Source of the DNA: GCA-2697345 sp002697345
GTDB lineage: Bacteria; Pseudomonadota; Alphaproteobacteria; Rhodobacterales; Rhodobacteraceae
Direction: 5' to 3'
Assembly: GCA_943787605.1 (NCBI GenBank)
Contig: CALSNB010000002.1
Coordinates: 124,001-188,000, forward strand
Length of the DNA: 64,000 nucleotides
In this document: piece by piece, positions 16,537-25,770 of the stretch
Layout: every line of letters begins with the position of its first letter
Position numbering within the stretch: position 1 is the stretch's first letter
Notes under the pieces: model-generated
What the model saw: only the letters and a program-made list of their open reading frames with translations
What the model was told of the DNA's origin: nothing
Databases searched by the model: none
Position numbers and translations under genes: made by a program

Positions 16537-17667
16537 CTAACATATCCAGCCACCACCAAAAATTTGTGTAGTGTCATTTCCATAAAAGACGCAGGCCTGC
16601 CCTTTGGAAATACCTTCTTCGGGAGTTATTAATTCTACAATAGCGTCTGTTTTAGATTTAGGCCTCACTATTGCAATCTGAGGCTGCTGAGTAGATCTTA
16701 CTCTAACCTTAAAATGCCATTCTTCTTTGCTTTCAAAAGGATCTCCGCCAAGCCAATTTATTTCTTTTACATTTATGTACCTGATAGTTAACGAATCTCT
16801 TGGACCGACGATAACAAGCTTCTTTTCTACATCCAGTTTTACAACATAGAGAGGTTCTTTTGATCCACTTACTCCTATGCCCTTTCGTTGTCCGATAGTG
16901 TAATGAATTATACCTGAGTGTTTACCTAAAACTTGTCCAGACTCTGTGACCACTTGCCCGGGTTCGGCTGCCCCAGGCCGAAGCCTTTCTATGACAGACG
17001 CATAATTGCCATTTGGCACAAAACATATGTCTTGGCTATCTGCCTTTTTTGCTACGCTTAATCCAAATTTATGGGCTAACTCTCTAGTTTCCTTTTTAGA
17101 TTTAAGATGCCCTAATGGGAAACGTAAATACTCCAATTGTTCAGGAGTAGTTGAAAATAAGAAATAGCTTTGGTCCTTATCTTTATCGGCAGCAGAATGA
17201 AGTTCAGCACCATTTTTCCCTACTTTCCTTTGAATATAATGACCAGTTGCCATGCAATCTGCTTGAAGATCTTTGGCAGTTTCAAGTAAATCTTTAAACT
17301 TAACACGCTCATTGCACCTTATGCATGGAACTGGAGTCGCCCCTGCTAAGTAGCTATCTGCAAATTCCTCTATTACTGCGCTTTTAAAAGAGTTTTCATA
17401 ATCTAAGACATAATGAGGGAAGCCCATTTTTTCTGCAACTCTACTTGCGTCATGGATATCTTGCCCAGCGCAGCAGGCACCTTTTTTTGCGAGAGCCAAC
17501 CCATGATCATAAAGCTGTAATGTAATGCCAACAACATCGTATCCTTCTTCTGCTAGATTTGCTGCAACAACAGAACTATCTACTCCTCCAGACATTGCAA
17601 CGACTACTCTGGTTTTAGATGGAGGTTTTAGAAAACCCAAGGAGTTAAGTTTTTTATTCGAGAGCAT
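16537..17667 (-). CDS. mnmA: tRNA-specific 2-thiouridylase MnmA
   Basis: 376 residues. It puts sulfur on C2 of the wobble uridine in tRNA Lys, Glu and Gln. The PP-loop AMSGGVDSS is at about 24-32, the nucleophile Cys118 is in CIRCNERVKF, and the second catalytic Cys215 in SQDICFVP. The YTIGQRKGIG motif and the C-terminal GGGWI end are present. ATG start at 17667, divergent from ligA, with a shared regulatory region of about 185 bases. Confidence 0.97.
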   Translation of the reverse strand: MLSNKKLNSLGFLKPPSKTRVVVAMSGGVDSSVVAANLAEEGYDVVGITLQLYDHGLALAKKGACCAGQDIHDASRVAEKMGFPHYVLDYENSFKSAVIEEFADSYLAGATPVPCIRCNERVKFKDLLETAKDLQADCMATGHYIQRKVGKNGAELHSAADKDKDQSYFLFSTTPEQLEYLRFPLGHLKSKKETRELAHKFGLSVAKKADSQDICFVPNGNYASVIERLRPGAAEPGQVVTESGQVLGKHSGIIHYTIGQRKGIGVSGSKEPLYVVKLDVEKKLVIVGPRDSLTIRYINVKEINWLGGDPFESKEEWHFKVRVRSTQQPQIAIVRPKSKTDAIVELITPEEGISKGQACVFYGNDTTQIFGGGWIC

Positions 17668-17853
17668 GTACCATCCACCGATACTAATTGTCTTGTTTAA
17701 ATTATTATTTAGGACCTCTTTTAAGCTCTTTTAGTCCATTGTATACCCTTTTTATAATAGAAAATAGAAAATATTTAGTGTAATTTGCTAACTATAATAA
17801 GTTCATTTAATTGAATTCAGATAATTAAAACTTTCTCAAAGGGAAAAGAGTAT

Positions 17854-19974
17854 ATGAAAACGCCAGTCACAGAACTCTCAGAGGAGATGGCAGCTGACGA
17901 AATGCAACGATTATCAATTATTATTAAGGAGGCAAATAAAAATTATCATACAAAAGATGCTCCAACAATGTCGGACGCTCAGTATGATGAATTAAAACAG
18001 CGTAATAACAGTTTAGAGAAGAACTTCCCTGATTTAAAGCTTCCCACCAGCCCCAGTAATGAAATTGGTGGGCCATTAATGGGAGGGTTCTCAAAAATAG
18101 AACACTCTGTAAAGATGCTTTCACTTGGAAATGCATTTGACAAGAATGATGTGATTGACTTTGACGAGCGTGTTCGAAAATTTTTAAAACTTAGCCCTGA
18201 TGATGATCTAGAGTTTACTGCTGAACCAAAAATTGATGGGCTATCACTGTCATTGATGTATCGTAGTGGTAGGTTAGTTTATGCTGCCACCCGTGGTGAC
18301 GGGGAGATGGGTGAGAATGTTACAGAAAATGCCAGAGTGATTAACAGCATTCCCGAAGTTTTGATTGGTGCTCCTGAGATCTTAGAGGTTCGAGGTGAGG
18401 TTTTTATGTCCCATCAAGATTTTTCGGAACTTAATAGAGTGAATATTACTAAAGAGTTAAAAACTTTTTCTAATCCGAGAAACGCTGCTGCTGGTTCGTT
18501 AAGGCAGCTAGACCATAATATCACTAAGGAACGTCCTCTTGAATTTATGGCTTATGCATGGGGCGAACTAAGTTCTCCTATTGGAGATACATATTTTGAT
18601 ACAGTGAAATTTCTTGAAAGACTTGGTTTCAGCGTGAGTCCTTTAATGGTTAAGTGTGATAATGTTAATATGCTATTAGAACATTATTATGAAATAGAGC
18701 AGGCTAGAGTAACCTTAGGGTATGACATTGATGGTGTTGTATATAAAGTGAACTCCTTGGGCTATCAAAAAAGGCTTGGTTTTCGTTCTACTACCCCGAG
18801 GTGGGCCATAGCACATAAATTTCCGGCTGAACTCGCGTGGACTAAATTGGAAGCCATAGAAGTGCAAGTGGGGAGAACTGGAGCTTTATCACCAGTAGCG
18901 AGACTGCAACCAGTAACTGTTGGAGGCGTTGTTGTTTCTAATGCCACGCTACATAATGAAGATTATATTTTAGGCCAAGACTCCAAAGGAAATATTTTAA
19001 GAAATGGTGTTGATATTCGAGTTGGAGATTTAGTCCAAGTATATAGAGCTGGGGATGTCATTCCAAAAATTTCAAATGTTGACTTAACCAAACGTACATT
19101 TAGGTCTGTGCCTTATGTTTTCCCATTAACATGCCCTTCTTGTGGGTCATCTGCTATTAGGGATGAGGGTGATGCCGTAAGAAGATGTATTGGAACTACT
19201 AAATGCCCTGCTCAAAAGATCGAAAAATTAAAACATTTTGTTAGTAGATCAGCGTTTGATATAGATGGTTTGGGAGCAAAACAGGTTGAAGCATTTTTCT
19301 ATGATAATGTTTTGCCAATTAAAGAGCTACGAGATATCTTCACCCTCGAGGAGAGAGATCAGCAGAGTGTTTCGAAGCTTAAAAACCGGGATAGGTGGGG
19401 CGAAAAATCAACAGAAAAACTTTTTAATTCTATAAATAATAAGCGAAACATAAATTTACAAAAATTTATTTTTTCTTTGGGGATGCGTCATATTGGAGAA
19501 CAGGTTTCTGGACTTTTGGCAAAACACTATAAAAGTTGGGATAATTTTTTTGTATCTGTTGTGGCTGCCAGTAACTATAATGACGTAGCTTTTGAAAACT
19601 TAAATGCAATTGATGGCATTGGTGGTATTATGGTAAAATCATTGATTGATACCTTTGGTAACTCAACTCACTCATTAAATATTCAAGAACTTGCCGCAGA
19701 GCTGATTATTAAAGATGCCGAGGTGACGACCAACAAAAACTCCAAAATTGGTGGAAAATTAATTGTATTTACTGGTGCGTTAGAAACTATGAGTAGAGCG
19801 GAGGCAAAGTCAAAAGCAGAGGAAATGGGGGCAAAGGTTTCAAGTGCGATATCTAAGAAAACTGATATTTTGGTTGCGGGTCTAGGTGGCGGCTCGAAGA
19901 ATTTAAAAGCTATTAGTTTGGGAATAGAAGTCATTGATGAAAAGGCTTGGGTTATGTTAATTTCAATGGAGTAG
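17854..19974 (+). CDS. ligA: NAD-dependent DNA ligase
   Basis: 706 residues, full length. It seals nicks in DNA using NAD+. The adenylated lysine is Lys126 in EPKIDGLSLS; upstream are YDELKQR and the SLGNAFD segment. The OB fold follows, then the four-cysteine zinc finger (CPSCG ... CIGTTKCPAQ), helix-hairpin-helix repeats (about 510-600) and a C-terminal BRCT domain (about 625-706). The stop is five bases before the recG start, so the two form an operon. Confidence 0.98.
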   Translation: MKTPVTELSEEMAADEMQRLSIIIKEANKNYHTKDAPTMSDAQYDELKQRNNSLEKNFPDLKLPTSPSNEIGGPLMGGFSKIEHSVKMLSLGNAFDKNDVIDFDERVRKFLKLSPDDDLEFTAEPKIDGLSLSLMYRSGRLVYAATRGDGEMGENVTENARVINSIPEVLIGAPEILEVRGEVFMSHQDFSELNRVNITKELKTFSNPRNAAAGSLRQLDHNITKERPLEFMAYAWGELSSPIGDTYFDTVKFLERLGFSVSPLMVKCDNVNMLLEHYYEIEQARVTLGYDIDGVVYKVNSLGYQKRLGFRSTTPRWAIAHKFPAELAWTKLEAIEVQVGRTGALSPVARLQPVTVGGVVVSNATLHNEDYILGQDSKGNILRNGVDIRVGDLVQVYRAGDVIPKISNVDLTKRTFRSVPYVFPLTCPSCGSSAIRDEGDAVRRCIGTTKCPAQKIEKLKHFVSRSAFDIDGLGAKQVEAFFYDNVLPIKELRDIFTLEERDQQSVSKLKNRDRWGEKSTEKLFNSINNKRNINLQKFIFSLGMRHIGEQVSGLLAKHYKSWDNFFVSVVAASNYNDVAFENLNAIDGIGGIMVKSLIDTFGNSTHSLNIQELAAELIIKDAEVTTNKNSKIGGKLIVFTGALETMSRAEAKSKAEEMGAKVSSAISKKTDILVAGLGGGSKNLKAISLGIEVIDEKAWVMLISME

Positions 19975-19979
19975 GGAAA

Positions 19980-22070
19980 ATGGCAACACGACCAGAAATT
20001 TTATATCCTTTGTTTTCGTCAACAATTTCTTTGAAGGGAATTGGAGAAGCTACATACCTAAATCTGGAAAAGGCTGGTATCAACAAAGTTAAAGATTTAA
20101 TATTCACTTTACCGAGCTCATTCATTGATAGACAACAAAAAAAAACCGTTGCGGAGGTCTTAATACCAGAAGTGGTTACCGTAGAAATTGAAGTTTTAAA
20201 TCATAAGCAACCTATAGTTCAAAATAGACCTTTTATCGTTAGAGTTAAGGATTTCTCTGTTGAGTTTAATATTATTTTTTTTCGTGCCAGAGTAGAATAT
20301 ATAAAAAAGCTTTTACCGATTGGCTCTAAAAGATTGATCTCAGGTAAGCTTGAGTTTTTTGATAATTTACCTCAAATGACTCATCCAGACTACATAGTTC
20401 CGTTAAGTGAGAAAAATGTTATTCCTAGGTTTGATGCTGTATATCCTCTAACTCAGGGAATTACGCAGAAAATTTTTTCTAAGTCAATTAAGGGTGCTCT
20501 TGAAGTTGTTCCTTTACTTGGCGAGTGGATTGATAAAAGTAAGAAATTAGAATCTCAATGGCCGGACTGGCAAAAATCTGTTTTGCTTGCACATACACCA
20601 AAAAATCAAGACGCATTATCTTTAACAAACCCTGCCCGAGAACGCTTAGCGTATGATGAATTCTTTGCACATCAGTTAACTCTAGCAATTGCACGCTTTA
20701 AAATGAGACGGAAAAAGGGATTTTCTACGTTAGGTGGTAAGGAGGTTCGCAAAGCGGTTATTTCTAGATTAAATTATAGCCTTACCTCGTCACAAGAACA
20801 GGTAATAGCAGAAATCCTTTCAGATATGGCGGCTCCCATTGGTATGTACCGACTTTTGCAAGGAGATGTGGGTTCAGGTAAAACCATTGTAGCATTTCTT
20901 AGCTTATTAACTGCTGTTGATGGGGGTGGGCAAGGAGTAATAATGGCGCCTACGGAAATACTGGCACGTCAACATTTTGATAGTTTTGTTGATTTAGCTA
21001 ATTTGGCTGGTGTTCGGATTGAGTTGCTTACAGGAAGAGATACAGGACAAAAAAGAGCACAAAAATTAGAAGACTTATCAAAAAATGAAATTCAAATTTT
21101 GGTTGGCACCCATGCAGTTTTTCAAAAGGACATAATTTATTCAAGTTTAAGGTTGGTGGTTATAGACGAACAACATAGGTTTGGAGTGAACCAGCGTTCT
21201 GATTTAATAGATAAGGGAGTTTTAGTTGACGTTTTAGTGATGACCGCTACACCAATTCCACGTTCATTGGCATTAGTTAGTTTTGGTGACATGGAGGTTT
21301 CAGTAATTAATGAGAAACCTATTGGACGAAAACCAATCAAAACTGCGATACTTTCAGAAACCCGTATTTCTGAAATTATAAATAAACTTAGTTTAGCAAT
21401 TGATAAGGGAAACCAAGCTTATTGGGTTTGTCCTTTAGTAGAAGAAAGTGATTTAAGCGATAAAACAGCTGCAGAGGAAAGGTTTCGATCTCTCCAACCA
21501 AACTTTAAAGAGGGTGTGATAGGTTTGGTTCATGGTCAAATGTCCGTAAAGGAAAAAGACGCTGCGATGAAGTCATTTGTTTTAGGTGAGACTAAGCTAT
21601 TAGTTGCTACTACCGTAATCGAAGTCGGTGTAGATGTACCTAATGCTACTATTATGGTTATTGAAAGAGCAGAGAGTTTTGGACTGTCTCAGCTACACCA
21701 GTTGCGAGGAAGAGTTGGTCGTGGCAATTTGCCATCGACCTGTCTTTTAATATATAAGAGCCCGCTTTCACAAACAGGGTTAAGAAGGTTAAGTATTTTG
21801 AAGGAAACTGAAGATGGTTTTAAAATTGCTGAGGAAGACTTAAGAATGAGGGGTGCTGGTAACTTGATTGGGACGGCACAAAGTGGGATAGCAAAGTTTC
21901 GAATAGGAGACTTGGAAAAGCAAAGCGCTCTTATGGCCGTTGCCCACAGTGATGCAAGAAAATTACTAAATGATGATCCGAGGCTTGAGAGCAAAAGGGG
22001 TTTGGCAGCTCGTAACCTTTTGTGGCTAATGGAAAAAAGCAAAGTAATTAATCTAATTAAAATAGGTTAA
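19980..22070 (+). CDS. recG: ATP-dependent DNA helicase RecG
   Basis: 696 residues from the ATG at 19980, five bases after the ligA stop; the frame extends back into ligA but the family starts near MATRPEILYPLF. RecG remodels stalled replication forks and Holliday junctions. N-terminal wedge/OB domain, then Walker A GDVGSGKT, the DEQH box in VIDEQHRFG, motif III TATPIPRSLA, and in the second helicase lobe QLHQLRGRVGRG. The C-terminal TRG-type region is present. Part of a ligA-recG repair operon. Confidence 0.97.
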   Translation: MATRPEILYPLFSSTISLKGIGEATYLNLEKAGINKVKDLIFTLPSSFIDRQQKKTVAEVLIPEVVTVEIEVLNHKQPIVQNRPFIVRVKDFSVEFNIIFFRARVEYIKKLLPIGSKRLISGKLEFFDNLPQMTHPDYIVPLSEKNVIPRFDAVYPLTQGITQKIFSKSIKGALEVVPLLGEWIDKSKKLESQWPDWQKSVLLAHTPKNQDALSLTNPARERLAYDEFFAHQLTLAIARFKMRRKKGFSTLGGKEVRKAVISRLNYSLTSSQEQVIAEILSDMAAPIGMYRLLQGDVGSGKTIVAFLSLLTAVDGGGQGVIMAPTEILARQHFDSFVDLANLAGVRIELLTGRDTGQKRAQKLEDLSKNEIQILVGTHAVFQKDIIYSSLRLVVIDEQHRFGVNQRSDLIDKGVLVDVLVMTATPIPRSLALVSFGDMEVSVINEKPIGRKPIKTAILSETRISEIINKLSLAIDKGNQAYWVCPLVEESDLSDKTAAEERFRSLQPNFKEGVIGLVHGQMSVKEKDAAMKSFVLGETKLLVATTVIEVGVDVPNATIMVIERAESFGLSQLHQLRGRVGRGNLPSTCLLIYKSPLSQTGLRRLSILKETEDGFKIAEEDLRMRGAGNLIGTAQSGIAKFRIGDLEKQSALMAVAHSDARKLLNDDPRLESKRGLAARNLLWLMEKSKVINLIKIG

Positions 22071-22156
22071 ACATATATTTTGAAAAATGTTCTTGCTTTG
22101 TTCTAAAATTAATATATTAATGTAGAAACTGTTTTTACTGCCAAATAGAGGTTTTT

Positions 22157-22279
22157 ATGATTAATGATTTAAAATATATTCTATCAAGCACGCCATACGA
22201 ATTAGCAAAAGATGCTATTGGCGTAATTTCAATAATGGTTATAATTGGAGTTGGATTATATCTTCCTAATTTGGTTTAA
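22157..22279 (+). CDS. 40-residue small membrane protein
   Basis: A short gene of 40 codons with a strong ribosome site (AGAGG six bases before ATG). The peptide reads MINDLKYILSSTPYELAKD, then a hydrophobic helix (about 20-37) rich in Ile and Val, and ends LPNLV. One membrane span with an amphipathic N-terminal helix is likely. Similar short membrane peptides occur in alphaproteobacteria as unnamed hypotheticals, to my recollection. It follows recG by 86 bases and is followed by a hairpin. Confidence 0.6.
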   Translation: MINDLKYILSSTPYELAKDAIGVISIMVIIGVGLYLPNLV

Positions 22280-22284
22280 AGTTA

Positions 22285-22306
22285 GTAGGAAAATTTACGT
22301 TCCTAC
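22285..22306. terminator. Hairpin between convergent genes
   Basis: GTAGGAA and TTCCTAC form a 7-bp stem around an 8-base AT-rich loop. It lies between the small membrane gene on the plus strand and the NifU-like gene on the minus strand, where a two-way terminator is expected. There is no long T-run. Confidence 0.45.
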
Positions 22307-22313
22307 CAAACAT

Positions 22314-22754
22314 TTAACCTGGTGTTGTTTCTAGAGCCTCTACTAATGCTTCTAAGGTCAACATTATCGAGGAATGTCGGTTTTTATAATCTTTTGCAGG
22401 CGACAGTATTTCTAGATCTTGGAAGGGCTTTTCAGGAGTTGGACCATTATTTGTTAACATTGCTAAAAGTTGATCTCGAGCATCCCTTACTTGATTAGAT
22501 GTACATCCTATAATTGAGTTTCCAACAATTGAGGCAGCAGCTTGTCCTAATGCGCAGGCTTTAACATCTTGAGAGTACTCTGATAGCATACCATGTGATA
22601 TTTTTATACTTATATTAACTGTTGAACCACACACTGGGGATCTTCGAAGGATTGAAGCATCAGGATTTGTTAAGCTTTCCGTATGGGGCATCTCAGTAGC
22701 AAATTTTAAAATTTTCTCTGAATATAGTTGAATAAGACTAGTATTTTCGACCAA
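22314..22754 (-). CDS. NifU/IscU-like iron-sulfur scaffold protein
   Basis: 146 residues resembling the NifU N-terminal family: LIQLYSEKILKFA, then Cys42 in SPVCGS, Cys67 in KACALGQAAAS, and the end RHSSIMLTLEALVEAL. In classical scaffolds a third cysteine sits in that last motif; here it is absent (RHSSIML), as in many alphaproteobacterial members to my recollection. So cluster binding may be different or lost. It is not linked to the suf operon 12 kb away. A role in Fe-S assembly is inferred from family. Confidence 0.85.
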   Translation of the reverse strand: MVENTSLIQLYSEKILKFATEMPHTESLTNPDASILRRSPVCGSTVNISIKISHGMLSEYSQDVKACALGQAAASIVGNSIIGCTSNQVRDARDQLLAMLTNNGPTPEKPFQDLEILSPAKDYKNRHSSIMLTLEALVEALETTPG

Positions 22755-22857
22755 TGTGAAAAGCTCCAGGGATTAAAACAATTAGTTATGAGTTAATGAA
22801 TTTTATTTAAAAGTAAAGTCGATTATTGGCGTATAACTTTTTTAAGTTTATAATAAG

Positions 22858-23727
22858 TTAAATGCCAAGTTTAGAGCGGATACTACTTGGAGAGTGTCCA
22901 GCTTTTCGTAGAGAAGAAATTGACTGTGATTTATCTCTCTTCGCCAAACGTTTCCCATTAGAATCTTTTATAAGTTTATGATGATAATAAGTAGGGTTTG
23001 AGAAATTAAATAAAAAATATAATATAGTATGGATTTTTGTTGCATCAAATAGATCTTCACCTCTTACAATATTATTTATGCCCAATTCTGCGTCGTCAAT
23101 TACTACTGACAGGTGATAAGATGCTTCACTCCCTGGCCTAGACAGTACTACATCTCCAATATTATTCACTGCCTCAGCTCTTGTTACTATTTGTGTTTTT
23201 GAAGCACCTTTTAGAATTTTTTCTGCTTCAAAAAATGTTAAAAAATCACGGTCTATGTAGTTCCAAGCCTTTTTCATGTCTAGCCGAAGAGCACCATTTC
23301 GTTTAGTCGGGAATCTACTTTTCATAATATTTTTTTTACAGGTTCCTGGATAAATACTTCCATCTGGACCATACTGGGGTTTGCTACCGTGAGGAGCAGA
23401 GATTGCATTTAATATATCTCGCCTCGAACAACAGCATTCGTATAATAGGCCTAGATCCCAGAGAGTTTTGAGCTTATCGTTGTAAAGAGCACTTCGTTCT
23501 GACTGCCTTATAATATTTTCATTCCACTTTATATCAAGCCAACTAAGATCTTCATAAATTGCTTTCTCAAATGCTTTTGTGGAACGAGACTGATCCAAAT
23601 CTTCAATCCTTAGATGGAATACACCAGAATTGATTGATGCCAAATGGAATCCAAATAATGCCGAATAGGCGTGGCCAAGGTGTAACTCTCCAGTTGGTGA
23701 AGGAGCAAACCTAGTTTTAAAAGTCAT
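22858..23727 (-). CDS. gluQ: Glutamyl-Q tRNA(Asp) synthetase
   Basis: 289 residues, a truncated glutamyl-tRNA synthetase core without an anticodon-binding domain. It charges glutamate onto queuosine in tRNA-Asp. The HIGH-like motif HLGH is at 16-19 in FAPSPTGELHLGHA, a zinc site is formed by the YECCCSRRD and YPGTCKK segments, and the KMSKS-like motif is KRLAKRDKS at 259-267. Its ATG overlaps the end of the upstream methyltransferase by 11 bases. Confidence 0.93.
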   Translation of the reverse strand: MTFKTRFAPSPTGELHLGHAYSALFGFHLASINSGVFHLRIEDLDQSRSTKAFEKAIYEDLSWLDIKWNENIIRQSERSALYNDKLKTLWDLGLLYECCCSRRDILNAISAPHGSKPQYGPDGSIYPGTCKKNIMKSRFPTKRNGALRLDMKKAWNYIDRDFLTFFEAEKILKGASKTQIVTRAEAVNNIGDVVLSRPGSEASYHLSVVIDDAELGINNIVRGEDLFDATKIHTILYFLFNFSNPTYYHHKLIKDSNGKRLAKRDKSQSISSLRKAGHSPSSIRSKLGI

Positions 23728-24337
23728 TTTTCTTAATCACATAAACCATAGCCTTTAGGTGAATTCCCGGTAGGTGAGGGCCATATTCTTTAAATAGTAG
23801 TTTTGCACTATTTGTTCTTAGGTACCTATTTAATTTAGTTAAATATTTGGGGACCCTAAGAGCTGCGTCGTTAAAAGAAAATATAAATAGCCCGCCTGGA
23901 CCCAGCAATGACATTATATCATCAAATAACTCTAATGGCGCTGCTCCTGGCCCCATTACACCCACTGCTGTGATAATCGAATAGTCACCCGACTCAATAG
24001 GCGTGGGGGTATCCAAGTTTAACTTGACTATAGAAGCATATATCTTTTTCTTTCTTGCCTCTTGTAACATTTTTTCCGAAGGATCGGCTCCGTCTACATT
24101 TTTGAATCCAGCTTTAAATAATGCTTCGCCTGATAAACCGGTGCCGCAACCGTAATCTAATATTTTTGTTTTTTTGTCACTTATTAAATTTTTTAATATT
24201 AAGGCAACACGGTTGGGCGTTGCATAATTGTTTTCTGTAATTTCTTTGTCATATGAAGTAGCCCAATGATTATAAAGGTTTTCAACAAACTCTCTTTTAT
24301 TTGTGGTATGCGCATCTGTAAGGTATTTTTTTGTCAT
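23717..24337 (-). CDS. Class I SAM-dependent methyltransferase
   Basis: 206 residues. The SAM-binding motif I is DYGCGTGLSGEAL, followed by the acidic GADPSEKMLQEA (motif II) and GPGGLFIFSFND. N-terminal YNHWATSYDKEI is the typical start of the WBSCR27/METTL27-like group. The substrate is unknown. It sits between trmFO and gluQ, both tRNA modification genes, with overlap to gluQ, which hints at but does not show a tRNA or small-molecule role. A distant relative lies at the right edge of the window. Confidence 0.85.
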   Translation of the reverse strand: MTKKYLTDAHTTNKREFVENLYNHWATSYDKEITENNYATPNRVALILKNLISDKKTKILDYGCGTGLSGEALFKAGFKNVDGADPSEKMLQEARKKKIYASIVKLNLDTPTPIESGDYSIITAVGVMGPGAAPLELFDDIMSLLGPGGLFIFSFNDAALRVPKYLTKLNRYLRTNSAKLLFKEYGPHLPGIHLKAMVYVIKKNDF

Positions 24338-24357
24338 TAATCACTAACCTTTTTTAC

Positions 24358-25707
24358 CTATTTAATTGGTAATTGGTTTTTGAGCCAATCGGTAAAGTTT
24401 TCTTTTGCCCTATCAGTATACATCTTATAGCGCATCGGTCGATTTTTTCGACCAGTTTTAGCTTCTACTGGAGGGAAAAGTCCAAAATTTATGTTCATAG
24501 GTTGGAAGGTTTTTGCATCAGCCCCCCCTAATATATGGTTTAATAATGCCCCAGTTGCTGTATTTATGGGTGGAGTTTCTAGATCTTGATTAAGAACTTC
24601 AGCAGCAGCTAATCTACCCGCTATAAGACCAATAGCTGCACTTTCGACATATCCTTCAACCCCAGTAATTTGGCCGGCAAAGCGAACATGTTTATTAGTT
24701 TTTAATTTTAATTCACTGTCGAGGAGGGTCGGTGAGTTAATGAAGGTATTCCTGTGAATACCTCCTAGACGTGCAAATTCAGCATTCTCAAGCCCAGGTA
24801 TCATTCTAAAAACCTCTTTTTGAGAACTATATTTCATTTTTGTTTGGAAACCTACAATATTAAACAAGGTACCTAAGGCATTGTCCTGCCTTAATTGAAC
24901 AACTGCGTAAGGTTTTATTGTATCTTTATGAGGATTAGTTAATCCGACTGGTTTCATCGGGCCAAAGCGTAATGTCTCTCGCCCTCTTTCAGCCATTACT
25001 TCAATTGGTAGACAACCATCGAAATACCCCGCAGTTTCTCCTGGTTTAAATTCTGTTTTTTCTGCCTTTAATAAATTATCAATAAATTTTTCATAGGTAT
25101 TCTTATCCATTGGACAATTCAGGTAAGCTTTTTTATTTTCTTCGGTCTCCCCTTTATCATACCGTGATTGAAACCAGGTTTTTTCCATATCTACTGTATC
25201 AAGATATATAATTGGGGCTATTGCATCGAAAAAAGCTAAAGAATCTTGACCACTTGAAGTTGCAATTGATGCTGCTAGTTTACTAGATGTTAAGGGTCCT
25301 GTTGCAATAATCCAATTTCCAGATTCAGGTATTTCTTCAATTTCGGCATACTTAATCGAAATATTTGGATGCTCTTTTAGTTGTTTTGTAACACCCTGCG
25401 CAAATAAATCACGATCAACAGCAAGCGCACCACCTGCGGGTAATGAATATTTGTCTGCATTATTAATTATTATACCGTGAGCTCTCCGCATTTCCCAATG
25501 GAGTAATCCTACCGCATTTTGTTCATCGTCGTCTGAACGGAATGAGTTAGAACATACCATTTCTGCGAGTTCACCTGTTTGGTGCGCAAATGTTTTTACA
25601 TCTGGACGCATTTCGTGGATAGTAACTTTCACCCCCATAATCGCAGCTTGCCAGGCTGCTTCTGCACCAGCCATACCTCCACCGATTATATTAACTTCAT
25701 TTGACAT
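24358..25707 (-). CDS. trmFO: tRNA (uracil-54-C5)-methyltransferase TrmFO
   Basis: 449 residues from the ATG at 25707 (a TTG at 25728 is an alternative). TrmFO makes ribothymidine at position 54 of tRNA using methylene-tetrahydrofolate and FAD. The FAD-binding IIGGGMAGAEAAWQ opens the protein; MVCSNSFRSDD, QVGEL-like segments, RFGPMKPVGL and the end FGLFPPVEAKTGRKNR are family hallmarks. It depends on the folate pool, like the C1 genes further right. Likely cotranscribed with the downstream methyltransferase and gluQ. Confidence 0.95.
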   Translation of the reverse strand: MSNEVNIIGGGMAGAEAAWQAAIMGVKVTIHEMRPDVKTFAHQTGELAEMVCSNSFRSDDDEQNAVGLLHWEMRRAHGIIINNADKYSLPAGGALAVDRDLFAQGVTKQLKEHPNISIKYAEIEEIPESGNWIIATGPLTSSKLAASIATSSGQDSLAFFDAIAPIIYLDTVDMEKTWFQSRYDKGETEENKKAYLNCPMDKNTYEKFIDNLLKAEKTEFKPGETAGYFDGCLPIEVMAERGRETLRFGPMKPVGLTNPHKDTIKPYAVVQLRQDNALGTLFNIVGFQTKMKYSSQKEVFRMIPGLENAEFARLGGIHRNTFINSPTLLDSELKLKTNKHVRFAGQITGVEGYVESAAIGLIAGRLAAAEVLNQDLETPPINTATGALLNHILGGADAKTFQPMNINFGLFPPVEAKTGRKNRPMRYKMYTDRAKENFTDWLKNQLPIK

Positions 25708-25770
25708 TTTGACTCTATTTTTAGACAAGGTTATTTTTGACCTTAGTTCAATATTGAAGAATTAATACGT

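Noticed and set aside
23717..24337. Duplication linking the two methyltransferases (23.7 kb and 63.5 kb)
   Set aside because: They share only general motif I and II features and differ greatly elsewhere, so a recent duplication is not supported.
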